Positions 7,344 through 13,953 of a DNA stretch of 21,182 bases are shown in pieces. Source of the stretch: Spirochaetia bacterium (GTDB lineage Bacteria > Spirochaetota > Spirochaetia > Treponematales > Breznakiellaceae). Positions within the stretch are counted from its first letter, which is position 1; each line of letters begins with the position of its first letter. The notes beneath the pieces were generated by a model. That model made no database searches and was not told the DNA's origin. It saw nothing but the letters and a program-made list of their open reading frames with translations. The stretch spans positions 1-21,182 of the forward strand of contig BOBG01000028.1 of NCBI GenBank assembly GCA_026002265.1, in the 5' to 3' direction. The translations under genes were made by a program, and so were the position numbers.

Positions 7344-7436
7344 TCATCTGTTAGTGTCATTGACAGTACCGCTTCCTCCAAAAGGATCAAATACCAAATC
7401 GCCTTTACAGCTCTTCCCATTTTCAATCCCTTGAAT
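7344..7436 (-). pseudogene. DNA methyltransferase fragment (SAM motif I)
   Basis: On the minus strand the bases 7365-7406 read KGDLVFDPFGGSGT, and the frame continues VNDTNR to a TGA at 7344-7346. DPFGGSGT is the S-adenosylmethionine-binding motif I of N6-adenine/N4-cytosine methyltransferases, which in the beta class lies near the C-terminus after a segment ending in GD-hydrophobic-DPF. Nothing upstream in this frame resembles the rest of an enzyme, because the neighbouring gene's own coding sequence begins at 7436. I read this as a 25-30 codon relic of a restriction-modification or orphan methylase gene, left between the Rrf2 gene and the unknown gene. Confidence 0.65.
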
Positions 7437-8095
7437 TATGGAATCACTGCGCCGATAATTGCCCCCCAGGGTCCTTTTTGTCCCTTGGCATTTTGCCACC
7501 GTACACAGATATACACCATTTTTCCGCGTTTATCTCCGGAAAAGAACAAGGTATGCGGTGTTTTCGTGTTAAATTCAGAATGAGTAAGCGCATCAGGGTC
7601 TACTATCTGCGTTTCGCTGAAATCCCAGCGGACTTCAGCCCCATGAACTCCCTGGGGTTTGCCGCGCCGTATAGTGCCGGTGTCCCAAAAGCGCACAGAC
7701 AGTTGGCGCAGTACCGATGTATCAATCTCAATATTAGGGTATGTTGAAGGCGAAGGTACCGGTGTCGGCGGGTTGCGGGGATTCAACCCTACTGAAGTCA
7801 GATCCTCCACGGTACGGGGCGGACTGTTGAAGTAGTTGTTCTTGATAAAACGCATTTCCAGTATGAGCGCCTTAAAAGCCTTATCACATGCTACCGTGTC
7901 AACACGAGTACGCGTCATTTTATCCTGCATTTTTTTTAAAGCTATATCAGCGGCATCAGTAAGCGTACGTAATGACGATACATCATCGGCCGGTATATTC
8001 CACGTACCGGCAGATTCCGCTAAAACGTTCTGCCAACGCCTTGATAGAGCGAGTTTTCCAGATCGTGAGTCAGGAAGCCAATTTTTACTCAACAT
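7436..8095 (-). CDS. Hypothetical protein with helical N-terminus and beta C-terminus
   Basis: A 219-residue protein without signal peptide or membrane segment. Residues 1-95 are mostly helical (LSKNWLPDSRSGKLALSRRW, then KALILEMRFIKNNYF). A proline-rich linker (NPPTPVPSPSTYP, about 109-121) follows. Residues 122-219 look like a single beta-sandwich (VRFWDTGTIRRGKPQGVHG, EVRWDFSE, TLFFSGDKRGKMVYICVRW, GPWGAIIGAVIP). This pattern resembles an uncharacterised family I associate with gut Bacteroidota and spirochaetes, with a fibronectin-III-like C-terminus; no function is known. GAGAGG lies three bases before the ATG. The gene ends against a methyltransferase relic, and a 42-bp tandem array lies just upstream of its start. 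Confidence 0.7.
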   Translation of the reverse strand: MLSKNWLPDSRSGKLALSRRWQNVLAESAGTWNIPADDVSSLRTLTDAADIALKKMQDKMTRTRVDTVACDKAFKALILEMRFIKNNYFNSPPRTVEDLTSVGLNPRNPPTPVPSPSTYPNIEIDTSVLRQLSVRFWDTGTIRRGKPQGVHGAEVRWDFSETQIVDPDALTHSEFNTKTPHTLFFSGDKRGKMVYICVRWQNAKGQKGPWGAIIGAVIP

Positions 8096-8427
8096 ATACC
8101 TCTCTTTTAGAATGGTCTGTACCCTTTATACTATAGGGAGTGACCTATATCGGTTAGGCTTCAACCGGTGTCAGTTATGCTTTGACCTATATCGGTTAGG
8201 CTTCAACCGGTGTCAGTTATGCTTTGACCTATATCGGTTAGGCTTCAACCGGTATCAGTTATGCTTTGACCTATATCGGTTAGGCTTCAACCGGTATCAG
8301 TTATGCTTTGACCTATATCGGTTAGGCTTCAACCTATAGTTATAGTGCAGCCTTCACTAGAACAAATTATTTTAAACGACATCATAACGATTAGTAATAT
8401 ACGATATATTGATAAATTCGTCAAGTT
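8096..8427. other. Divergent intergenic region around the 42-bp array
   Basis: 332 bases between two divergent genes. It contains the 42-bp array and, to its right, AT-rich sequence (8341-8427) with TATATT (8405-8410) and CTATAGTTATAG (8334-8345). I found no convincing -35/-10 pair for either flanking gene. Both promoters are presumably here, so the array probably sits between or within them. Confidence 0.6.
8141..8334. repeat. 42-bp tandem repeat array
   Basis: Four full 42-base units start at 8141, 8183, 8225 and 8267, and a 26-base partial unit at 8309-8334. The unit reads TGACCTATATCGGTTAGGCT, then TCAACCGGTRTCAGTTATGC, then TT. Copies 1-2 have G and copies 3-4 have A at the R position; otherwise they are identical. 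Each unit contains CGGTT-AGGCTTC-AACCG, a five-base stem with seven-base loop. The array is flanked by the inverted heptamer ACTATAG (8130-8136) / CTATAGT (8334-8340). One plus-strand frame is open through the array (14-residue repeats), from an ATG at 8112 to a TAG ending at 8339, but without ribosome-binding site. Confidence 0.95.
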
Positions 8428-9351
8428 TTGAATACAAAAAATTTCAAGAAAAGATTTCTGCTTGTCTTTCATAGAAAATATGACTATATTAGTAGCATAG
8501 TGTTTGCATTGTGGTTCAAACCTATCAAGGTTTATGCACTTGTTGGGGAAAGTGGTACGGGAAAAAGTTTTCATGCAAAATTCGCTGCTCACAAATACCA
8601 TATCGATTTCATCATTGATGATGGGCTTTTGATCCGCGAAAATAGAATCCTCGCAGGACATTCTGCAAAAATGGAAAAGACATTCATGGGATCAGTCAAG
8701 GTTGCGCTTTTTGATGATAAGAGTCACCGGGACGAAGTTGCACGGAATTTACAGGGGAAAAAATCTAAAAAGATTCTCATACTAGGTACTTCAGTTAAAA
8801 TGGTCAATAAAATAACTGCCCGGCTCCAGCTTCCACCGCCCGGAAAAATTATACGAATCGAGGATATTGCATCGCCGGCTGAAATTGAAAAAGCGATCCG
8901 AATCCGCAGGATCGAGGGAAAACACGTTATTCCGGTTCCCGGTGTTGAAGTTAAACGAAGTTATCCTCAAATTTTTTATGAAGCAGTGTTGGTTTTGAAA
9001 CAAAAAAAAACACCTGGACCCATTACGCCGGCTCCGATTATCCATGAAAAATCCCTGGTACGGCCGGAATATTCAAAACGGAGTAAAATCATCATTTCCG
9101 GTGACGCACTTTCCCTTATGGTAAAACAATGTGTTGACGAATACAATCAAAGCATTAAAATAAAAAAGATTGCGGTAAAAGATGGAGATAACGGCTACCG
9201 GATTGTTATAACCATTGATGTAGTTTTTGGTACACAATTAGGAGATAATATCAATGAGGTTCAGCATTATATTATTGAAAATATCGAACATTTTACCGGT
9301 ATTTTTATTGAAGAAATTAATATTATTATTGATAAAGCCATGGAGGAATAA
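8428..9351 (+). CDS. P-loop ATPase fused to Asp23/Gls24 domain
   Basis: A 307-residue cytosolic protein. After an N-terminal VFALWFKPIKVYALVG segment comes a Walker A motif, GESGTGKS (40-47), and a Walker B-like FIIDDGLLI (61-69). Then ILAGHSAKMEKT (74-85), KILILGTSVKMVNKI (115-129) and EGKHVIPVPGVEVKRSYPQIF (163-183) follow, a pattern I associate with Gls24-linked ATPases. Residues about 222-304 match the Asp23/Gls24 fold (short strand, helix, two strands ending VVFGTQLGDN, helix with NEVQHYIIENIEHFTG, last strand EEINIII). Gls24 proteins are linked to envelope stress in Firmicutes. The start is uncertain: TTG at 8428 has no ribosome-binding site, no ATG precedes residue 82, and GTG or CTG codons before the P-loop are alternatives. 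The gene is four bases from the lipase gene and shares its operon. Confidence 0.75.
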   Translation: MNTKNFKKRFLLVFHRKYDYISSIVFALWFKPIKVYALVGESGTGKSFHAKFAAHKYHIDFIIDDGLLIRENRILAGHSAKMEKTFMGSVKVALFDDKSHRDEVARNLQGKKSKKILILGTSVKMVNKITARLQLPPPGKIIRIEDIASPAEIEKAIRIRRIEGKHVIPVPGVEVKRSYPQIFYEAVLVLKQKKTPGPITPAPIIHEKSLVRPEYSKRSKIIISGDALSLMVKQCVDEYNQSIKIKKIAVKDGDNGYRIVITIDVVFGTQLGDNINEVQHYIIENIEHFTGIFIEEINIIIDKAMEE

Positions 9352-9354
9352 ATT

Positions 9355-10140
9355 ATGGATCAAAAGCTTCGCTACCCAGTAGTACTCGTTCATGGAATTA
9401 TGGCACATGACCGGAAAGGCCTTATTGATTTTTGGGGCAGGATTCCGGATATACTTAGGGATAATGGTGTCGATCTGTATTTTGGGAATACAGATGCATG
9501 GGGAACCTATGAATCGAATGCAGCCATACTCAAGACAACTGTGGAAACGGTGCTGACTGAAACCGGTGCAGAAAAAGTAAATATTATCGCTCATTCAAAG
9601 GGCGGAATCGATTCCCGGTTTATGATCTGGCGTTATGATTTCGGCAATACAGTGGCGAGTCTTACAACTATTTCCACACCGCACCATGGCGCGGAATTAG
9701 CTGATTATATACTCGATAAAGATATTGTTCATACAGATTTTGTAAAAAAAATATGGGAAGTCTTAGGTGAAATGTGGGGAGATTCTAATCCAGAGATGTA
9801 TCGGGTCGGCAATCAATTAACGACAGAACACATGAAAGAATTTAATAAAATCGTTATTCCGGATGAAGATGTTTATTATCAAAGTTATTATACTACTATG
9901 AGAGATGCTTCTGATGATCTGTGGCTCAGTGAAACATACAAGTATATTTATAGCGTCAGTGGAGATAATGACGGAATTGTGAGCGCACGATCCGCTACAT
10001 GGAGCGATCACATTACCCTTATACCCGGTGGAATTTCTCACCATGAGATTATTGATGTAAAAAAAACAAAAATATCCGGAATCGAGATCCCGGATATTTA
10101 TCTAGAATTAGCCGTTCATTTATATGAATTAGGGTTTTAG
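9355..10140 (+). CDS. Intracellular triacylglycerol lipase/esterase (alpha/beta hydrolase)
   Basis: A 261-residue alpha/beta-hydrolase of the family I lipase / PGAP1-like type. The oxyanion motif VLVHGIM (10-16) opens the fold. The nucleophile elbow is AHSKGG with Ser81, followed by TTISTPHHGAELAD (104-117), typical of true lipases. The acid is probably Asp204 or Asp206 in GDNDGIVS and the base His229 or His230 in SHHEIID. There is no signal peptide or membrane helix, unlike secreted lipases, so it should act in the cytosol, perhaps on the inner membrane leaflet. GGAGGAA overlaps the end of the upstream ATPase-Gls24 gene seven to eight bases before the ATG, so the two are co-translated. The substrate is unknown; an acyl-ester or phospholipid hydrolase is likely. 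Confidence 0.88.
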   Translation: MDQKLRYPVVLVHGIMAHDRKGLIDFWGRIPDILRDNGVDLYFGNTDAWGTYESNAAILKTTVETVLTETGAEKVNIIAHSKGGIDSRFMIWRYDFGNTVASLTTISTPHHGAELADYILDKDIVHTDFVKKIWEVLGEMWGDSNPEMYRVGNQLTTEHMKEFNKIVIPDEDVYYQSYYTTMRDASDDLWLSETYKYIYSVSGDNDGIVSARSATWSDHITLIPGGISHHEIIDVKKTKISGIEIPDIYLELAVHLYELGF

Positions 10141-10309
10141 CATTAAAATTTTTTCCTTTTGACTCTTTATTTGAGTAGCTTCCTCATTTCAAGTTAAGGA
10201 AGAGGAATATGCGAGCGAAGATAACAACACCGTTTAGTACCGGAGATAAAATAACGACTCGGCACATCGCCCTGTTCCCACAGGGCTACTAATCTTTTTT
10301 TGTGATCTC
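10141..10309 (+). other. Structured intergenic segment, possible small RNA or leader
   Basis: Between lipase and alaA, with no open frame. CTTCCT (10179-10184) can pair with AGGAAG (10197-10202), and a strong hairpin with a T-run follows at 10269-10301. TTGACT occurs at 10159 but without a matching -10, so an independent promoter is not shown. It may be the 3' untranslated region of the lipase operon. Confidence 0.3.
10269..10301 (+). terminator. Hairpin and T-run ahead of alaA
   Basis: GCCCTGT (10269-10275), loop TCCC, ACAGGGC (10280-10286), then eight bases and seven T (10295-10301). The distance from stem to T-run is longer than ideal. It probably ends transcription from the ATPase-Gls24/lipase operon just before the alaA start. 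Confidence 0.55.
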
Positions 10310-10318
10310 TGATAGACT
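10310..10318 (+). promoter_or_regulatory. Leaderless extended -10 promoter of alaA
   Basis: TGA-TAGACT matches the extended -10 pattern, and six bases (GAATCT) separate it from ATG. The block CTGATAGACT is identical to that before glgP. No convincing -35 is visible at 17 bases (TAATCT), so activity would depend on the TGN extension or on an activator. Confidence 0.5.
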
Positions 10319-10324
10319 GAATCT

Positions 10325-11539
10325 ATGCGTATTTTTAATAAATCTACAAAATTAAATGAGGTGTGTTACGATATTCGCGGGCCGGTTCTAAAGGAGGCAA
10401 AACGGCTGGAAGAAGAGGGATTCCGGGTTCTCAAGCTGAATATCGGCAATCCGGCGGCTTTTGGTTTTAATGCACCGGATGAAATTATCCATGATATTAT
10501 CATCAATATTCAAAATGCCCAAGGATACATCGATTCAAAGGGGCTGTTTCCAGCCCGGAAAGCGGTTATGCATGAGTTCCAGATCAAGGGTGTGATGGAT
10601 GTCACTACAGAAGATATTTATATCGGCAATGGTGTTAGTGAACTGATTATGATTTCAATGCAGGGGCTGCTCGATTCCGGTGACGAAGTACTGGTGCCGT
10701 CTCCTGATTATCCGCTGTGGACGGCCGCGGTGACTCTTTCCGGCGGAAAAGCCGTTCATTACCTTTGTGACGAACAATCTGATTGGAATCCGGATCTTGG
10801 GGATTTAGAATCAAAGATCACTGCTAACACAAAGGCAATCGTGGTCATAAATCCTAACAATCCGACCGGTGCAGTTTACGACCGCCTGACCTTGGAACGC
10901 ATTGCAGCGATTGCCCATGAACATCATTTAATTGTTTTTACTGACGAAATTTATGACAAGATTCTTTACGATGGTGCTGTACATATTCCTTTCGCAACCA
11001 TTGATCCGGATATTTTAACCATTTCATTCAATGGTATGTCAAAAGCCTACCGAGCTGCTGGCTTCCGTTCCGGCTGGATGGTACTCTCCGGAAATAAAAA
11101 AAGCGCGGCTGGCTATATTGACGGGCTTGATATGCTCGCAAATATGCGGCTCTGCGCGAATGTGCCGGCACAATACGGCATTCAAACTGCACTCGGCGGC
11201 TACCAGAGTATCCGGGATTTTGTGCTGCCCGGCGGACGCCTCAAGGAGCAGCGCGATACCGTTGTTTCTTTGGTGAATAGCATACCCGGACTCTCGATGG
11301 TCATTCCCCGCGGCGCACTCTACTGCTTTCCCCGGATCGATACCGGAAAATTTAACATCACTAATGACGAAAAATTCGTCATGGATCTGCTCCGGGATCA
11401 ACATCTTCTTCTCGTTCATGGTACCGGGTTTAATTGGAAGGAACCGGATCATTTCCGGATTGTGTTCCTTCCGGATAAAGAAATGTTGGCAGATGCGATC
11501 AACCGGTTGGGCAGTTTTTTGGAACACTACCGGCAATAA
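10325..11539 (+). CDS. alaA: Alanine-synthesising aminotransferase
   Basis: Cytosolic class I PLP aminotransferase that makes alanine from pyruvate with glutamate as amino donor. The 404-residue length and many blocks match E. coli AlaA (YfbQ) almost end to end: VCYDIRGPVLKEAKRLEEEG (13-32), KLNIGNPAAFGFNAPDEI, EDIYIGNGVSELI (96-108), PDYPLWTAAVTLSGGKAVHY (127-146), INPNNPTGAVY (175-185), TDEIYDKILYD (206-216), FNGMSKAYRAAGFRSGWM (235-252) with the PLP lysine at 240, and LCANVPAQYGIQTALGGYQS. The ATG has no Shine-Dalgarno sequence; the -10 lies six bases upstream. The gene is alone, between a hairpin upstream and a strong terminator, and converges on the flotillin gene. The match to AlaA makes the product name secure. 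Confidence 0.95.
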   Translation: MRIFNKSTKLNEVCYDIRGPVLKEAKRLEEEGFRVLKLNIGNPAAFGFNAPDEIIHDIIINIQNAQGYIDSKGLFPARKAVMHEFQIKGVMDVTTEDIYIGNGVSELIMISMQGLLDSGDEVLVPSPDYPLWTAAVTLSGGKAVHYLCDEQSDWNPDLGDLESKITANTKAIVVINPNNPTGAVYDRLTLERIAAIAHEHHLIVFTDEIYDKILYDGAVHIPFATIDPDILTISFNGMSKAYRAAGFRSGWMVLSGNKKSAAGYIDGLDMLANMRLCANVPAQYGIQTALGGYQSIRDFVLPGGRLKEQRDTVVSLVNSIPGLSMVIPRGALYCFPRIDTGKFNITNDEKFVMDLLRDQHLLLVHGTGFNWKEPDHFRIVFLPDKEMLADAINRLGSFLEHYRQ

Positions 11540-11565
11540 CTTTGGGAACAGAGGGGGTAGTGGAG

Positions 11566-11600
11566 AAGCCGGTCATTGAGCCTGTCGAAATGCCGGCTTC
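11566..11600. repeat. REP-like element B
   Basis: GAAGCCGG and CCGGCTTC form an eight-base stem around TCATTGAGCCTGTCGAAATG. The loop carries the same GAGCCTGTCGA core as the elements at 5508-5621, and an AGGGGGT stretch precedes it as in that region. It lies between the converging alaA and flotillin genes. Confidence 0.75.
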
Positions 11601-11606
11601 GGAGCG

Positions 11607-11628
11607 AGGGGGAGGCTTCCCCCTTTAA
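11607..11628 (+). terminator. Terminator after alaA
   Basis: AGGGGGA (11607-11613), a four-base loop and TCCCCCT (11618-11624), followed by TTTAAT. Strong GC-rich stem 68 bases past the alaA stop. The converging flotillin gene ends at 11640, so the hairpin may help stop both transcripts, although only the plus side has T residues. Confidence 0.65.
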
Positions 11629-11639
11629 TCGAATTCTGG

Positions 11640-13250
11640 CTATGCTGCTGGTTTTTCTTCAGGATTTGTAATCTGGGCCGGAATCTTCCCCACAGTGCCC
11701 AAAAAGGCGGGAAGATCCAAGCCGGCCTGCTGTGCGATGTCGTGCAACGGCGGCAGACTCTTGACCAGATTCCGCATAAAATGCGCGGTGGAACTGTCGT
11801 CTCCATTCGGCGAATCCCATACTGTGATCTTGTCAATTTTAATATTTTTGATAGCCTCAGTTTGCATTTTAACAATTTCTTCCAATTTTTCCACTAACAG
11901 CAGTGTTGCCGCACTTTGGGCATCACTATTTGCAGCCTTGATAAGGGTTTCATAACCAAGAGCCTTTGCATCAAGTATTTTTTTAATACCTTCAGCTTCC
12001 GCAGATTTTATCAATAGAATCGAATCTGCTTCACCCTGTGCAATCCGGCGCTGCTTTTCAGCCTGTGCAGCCGCATCAATTTCAAGCTTCCGTTTTTCAA
12101 TTTCCCGCGGTACCACTTCCTCAACTTCGAGCCTGCGCTGTTCTGCAAGTGCTTTTGCCTTTTGAATTTCGGCCTGCGCTTCTTGTTGGGCAACTTCCCC
12201 GCGCATCTTGGCTTCGGATTCCCGTTCAGCCAATGTGGCATTTGAAGTGGCAATTTCCGCACGCGAAGTATTTTCCCCTTCGACTGCCTTTGCATTAAAT
12301 TCAGCCGTTTGAATCCGCTGTTCTTTATTAAATTCCGCGGTTTTTACCTCTTGTTCTTTGTTTAATTCAGCAATTTGTACTTGCTGATCTTTGTTAAATT
12401 GTGCAATCTGAATCTGCTGTTGTTTATTAAATTCAGCTTTTTTAATCTCCTGTTCAGCGCTATATCCGGCCGTTTTTACCAATTGTTCCTTATTTAATTC
12501 AGCGATTTGCACCTGCTGCTCTTTGTTAAATTCTGCAACTTTAACTTGTTGCTCCTTTTCAAAAAGCGCAACTTGAATCTGCTGTTCTTTTCTGGATTCG
12601 GCCTGCCCGATTGCACCTTTTTTATCCTGTTCCGCAACATCAACTTTCGCCTGATTTATTGCAGTAAGTGCGGCTTTTTTCCCAATACTTTCAATATATC
12701 CGGATTCATCAGTAATGTCGGTGACATTTACATTTATCAAGCAGAGTCCGATTTTATCTAACTCAGTGGCAATATTTTTCCGGATTGCTTCCAAAAAACG
12801 TTCACGATCTTGATTTATCTGTTCAATTGTTAATGACGCAACGGTCAACCGGAGCTGTCCTAAAATAATTTCGGTTGCCATCGACTCAATCATTTCCTGA
12901 TTTAATCCCAATAACCGGATCGCAGCCTGATTCATACTCGCCTCATCAGTTGCTATTGCAACGGTAAAGGTACTTGGTACATTTATCCGGATATTCTGCT
13001 GTGAAAGTGCGCCTTTTAGAGGGATATTTATTGTCAGGGGCGTAAGATCGAGGTACGTATAATCCTGAATAAGAGGCCAGATAAATGCTGCACCACCGTG
13101 CAGGCACCGCGAGGATTTACCGCCGGCGACCTTTCCATATACAACTAAAATCTGATTTGACGCACAACGTTTGTACCGGCTTGCTAAAAAAGCAATCACC
13201 ACAAATAAAAAAACAGCTAAGAAAATACCAGCAATTAAAGTAAAATTCAT
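11640..13250 (-). CDS. Flotillin-like SPFH-domain protein
   Basis: Membrane scaffold protein of about 536 residues. An N-terminal membrane helix (FTLIAGIFLAVFLFVVIAFL) leads into an SPFH/band-7 domain (QILVVYGKVAGGKSSRCLHG, FIWPLIQDYTYLDLTPLTI, then VTDITDESGYIESIGKKA), a long coiled coil (about 205-450) and a C-terminal tail (GLDLPAFLGTVGKIPAQ) typical of YuaG/FloT. The coiled coil contains nine consecutive 11-residue repeats such as KEQQVQIAELN. The ATG at 13250 is chosen over the open frame from 13268: GAGGGAG lies six bases upstream and the longer form would overlap the nfeD stop. It follows the NfeD-like gene by one base, the usual partner pair. It probably organises functional membrane microdomains; specific clients are unknown. 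Confidence 0.92.
   Translation of the reverse strand: MNFTLIAGIFLAVFLFVVIAFLASRYKRCASNQILVVYGKVAGGKSSRCLHGGAAFIWPLIQDYTYLDLTPLTINIPLKGALSQQNIRINVPSTFTVAIATDEASMNQAAIRLLGLNQEMIESMATEIILGQLRLTVASLTIEQINQDRERFLEAIRKNIATELDKIGLCLINVNVTDITDESGYIESIGKKAALTAINQAKVDVAEQDKKGAIGQAESRKEQQIQVALFEKEQQVKVAEFNKEQQVQIAELNKEQLVKTAGYSAEQEIKKAEFNKQQQIQIAQFNKDQQVQIAELNKEQEVKTAEFNKEQRIQTAEFNAKAVEGENTSRAEIATSNATLAERESEAKMRGEVAQQEAQAEIQKAKALAEQRRLEVEEVVPREIEKRKLEIDAAAQAEKQRRIAQGEADSILLIKSAEAEGIKKILDAKALGYETLIKAANSDAQSAATLLLVEKLEEIVKMQTEAIKNIKIDKITVWDSPNGDDSSTAHFMRNLVKSLPPLHDIAQQAGLDLPAFLGTVGKIPAQITNPEEKPAA
12294..12590 (-). repeat. Nine 33-bp units encoding hendecad repeats
   Basis: Within the flotillin gene, 297 bases encode nine back-to-back 11-residue units of the pattern K-[ED]-Q-x-[VI]-[QK]-x-A-[EQ]-[FL]-N. 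Eleven-residue periodicity (three helical turns) predicts a straight or slightly right-handed coiled coil. The DNA copies are diverged at third positions, so the array is old rather than a recent slippage product. Confidence 0.85.
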
Positions 13251-13251
13251 T

Positions 13252-13821
13252 TTAGACTCCCTCTTCAAAAGGTATTACCGTTACAGTCCGAGAATCATAG
13301 GCCCGGATAATGAGAACTTTTACAAACGATGGGATTTCTTCACCGGTATCGGAAATTGCATCCAGCTCATGTTTTATTTTATTTACAGTACAAAAAATAC
13401 GACCCGTTCCCTGAGCCGGAATCCGTATATATACATCGGCAATAATTCCGGCTGTTTGCTCAATATTAAATTGTTCACCGTCACTTTTTAATTTTGATGC
13501 ACCGTAATAAATAAATGAAGTGAGAATCATCACTGCAAAACCGCACAATGCAGCGATAAGCAATGACATTGGGATATTACATGAAAATTGAAGCGAGGCG
13601 GCAAGCCCTGACCAGCCAAACATGGCAATACAACCCGACAGAGAATTGAGAGATAATAATTTGAATGCTCCTGCACTGTCTTGAAGATCCGTATGTATAT
13701 CATCCGGAGAATCCAGATCCGGTGTGTGCCCGGAATCGATTCCTCCAATAATCATCATAATTACTCGGAACGCAAAGAAAAGTGTTCCACCTACTGCTGC
13801 ACCCCAAAAAAGTTGCTGCAT
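13252..13821 (-). CDS. NfeD/YuaF-like membrane protein, flotillin partner
   Basis: A 189-residue protein with membrane segments at about residues 5-26, 62-80 and 84-105, then a soluble C-terminal domain of about 70 residues (QTAGIIADVYIRIPAQGTGRIFC, ending VKVLIIRAYDSRTVTVIPFEE). The strand-rich tail fits the OB-fold of the short NfeD family, whose members accompany flotillins. The ATG has GGGAGG five bases upstream. The stop codon lies within the ribosome-binding region of the flotillin gene, one base from its ATG, so the pair is translationally linked. The protease domain of long NfeD proteins is absent. The assignment rests on topology and context more than on motifs. Confidence 0.8.
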   Translation of the reverse strand: MQQLFWGAAVGGTLFFAFRVIMMIIGGIDSGHTPDLDSPDDIHTDLQDSAGAFKLLSLNSLSGCIAMFGWSGLAASLQFSCNIPMSLLIAALCGFAVMILTSFIYYGASKLKSDGEQFNIEQTAGIIADVYIRIPAQGTGRIFCTVNKIKHELDAISDTGEEIPSFVKVLIIRAYDSRTVTVIPFEEGV

Positions 13822-13840
13822 CTTTGCCTCCCATTTTCAA

Positions 13841-13867
13841 CGTATATACGATCATGATTTTTGTCAA
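13841..13867 (-). promoter_or_regulatory. Possible promoter of nfeD-flotillin operon
   Basis: A perfect TTGACA (13862-13867) with TATACG (13841-13846) at a short 15-base spacing; TATATA overlaps at 13 bases. The spacing is poor, so only the -35 is convincing. A normal leader with GGGAGG follows. Confidence 0.35.
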
Positions 13868-13890
13868 CGATTATTAAAAATAATGACCGG

Positions 13891-13927
13891 TCCGGTATGA
13901 GGGAAAGTATCATTTTTTCATACCGGA
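13891..13927. repeat. 10-bp perfect inverted repeat
   Basis: TCCGGTATGA (13891-13900) and TCATACCGGA (13918-13927) with a 17-base loop containing a six-T run. It is placed after the TM2 gene stop (13954) and before the nfeD operon. On the minus strand CCGGTCATTATTTTT follows, so it may be a weak terminator for the clpS-clpA-TM2 operon. Confidence 0.7.
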
Positions 13928-13953
13928 AAACTTAAGATCCGGAAATTATGGGA

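Noticed and set aside
8128..8140. Resemblance to a phage T7 promoter (ACTATAGGGAG)
   Set aside because: Only the initiating part matches; the upstream recognition half of the T7 promoter is absent.
8141..8334. CRISPR-like array
   Set aside because: The 42-base units are directly joined with no variable spacers, and no cas gene is present.
8112..8339. A 75-codon plus-strand frame through the 42-bp array with 14-residue repeats (DLYRLGFNRCQLCF)
   Set aside because: No ribosome-binding site, composition is odd, and the open frame follows automatically from a stop-free unit whose length is a multiple of three. Kept only as a note in the repeat entry.
11039..11536. A 165-codon minus-strand open frame opposite alaA
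   Set aside because: It is a shadow of the strongly conserved alaA reading frame.
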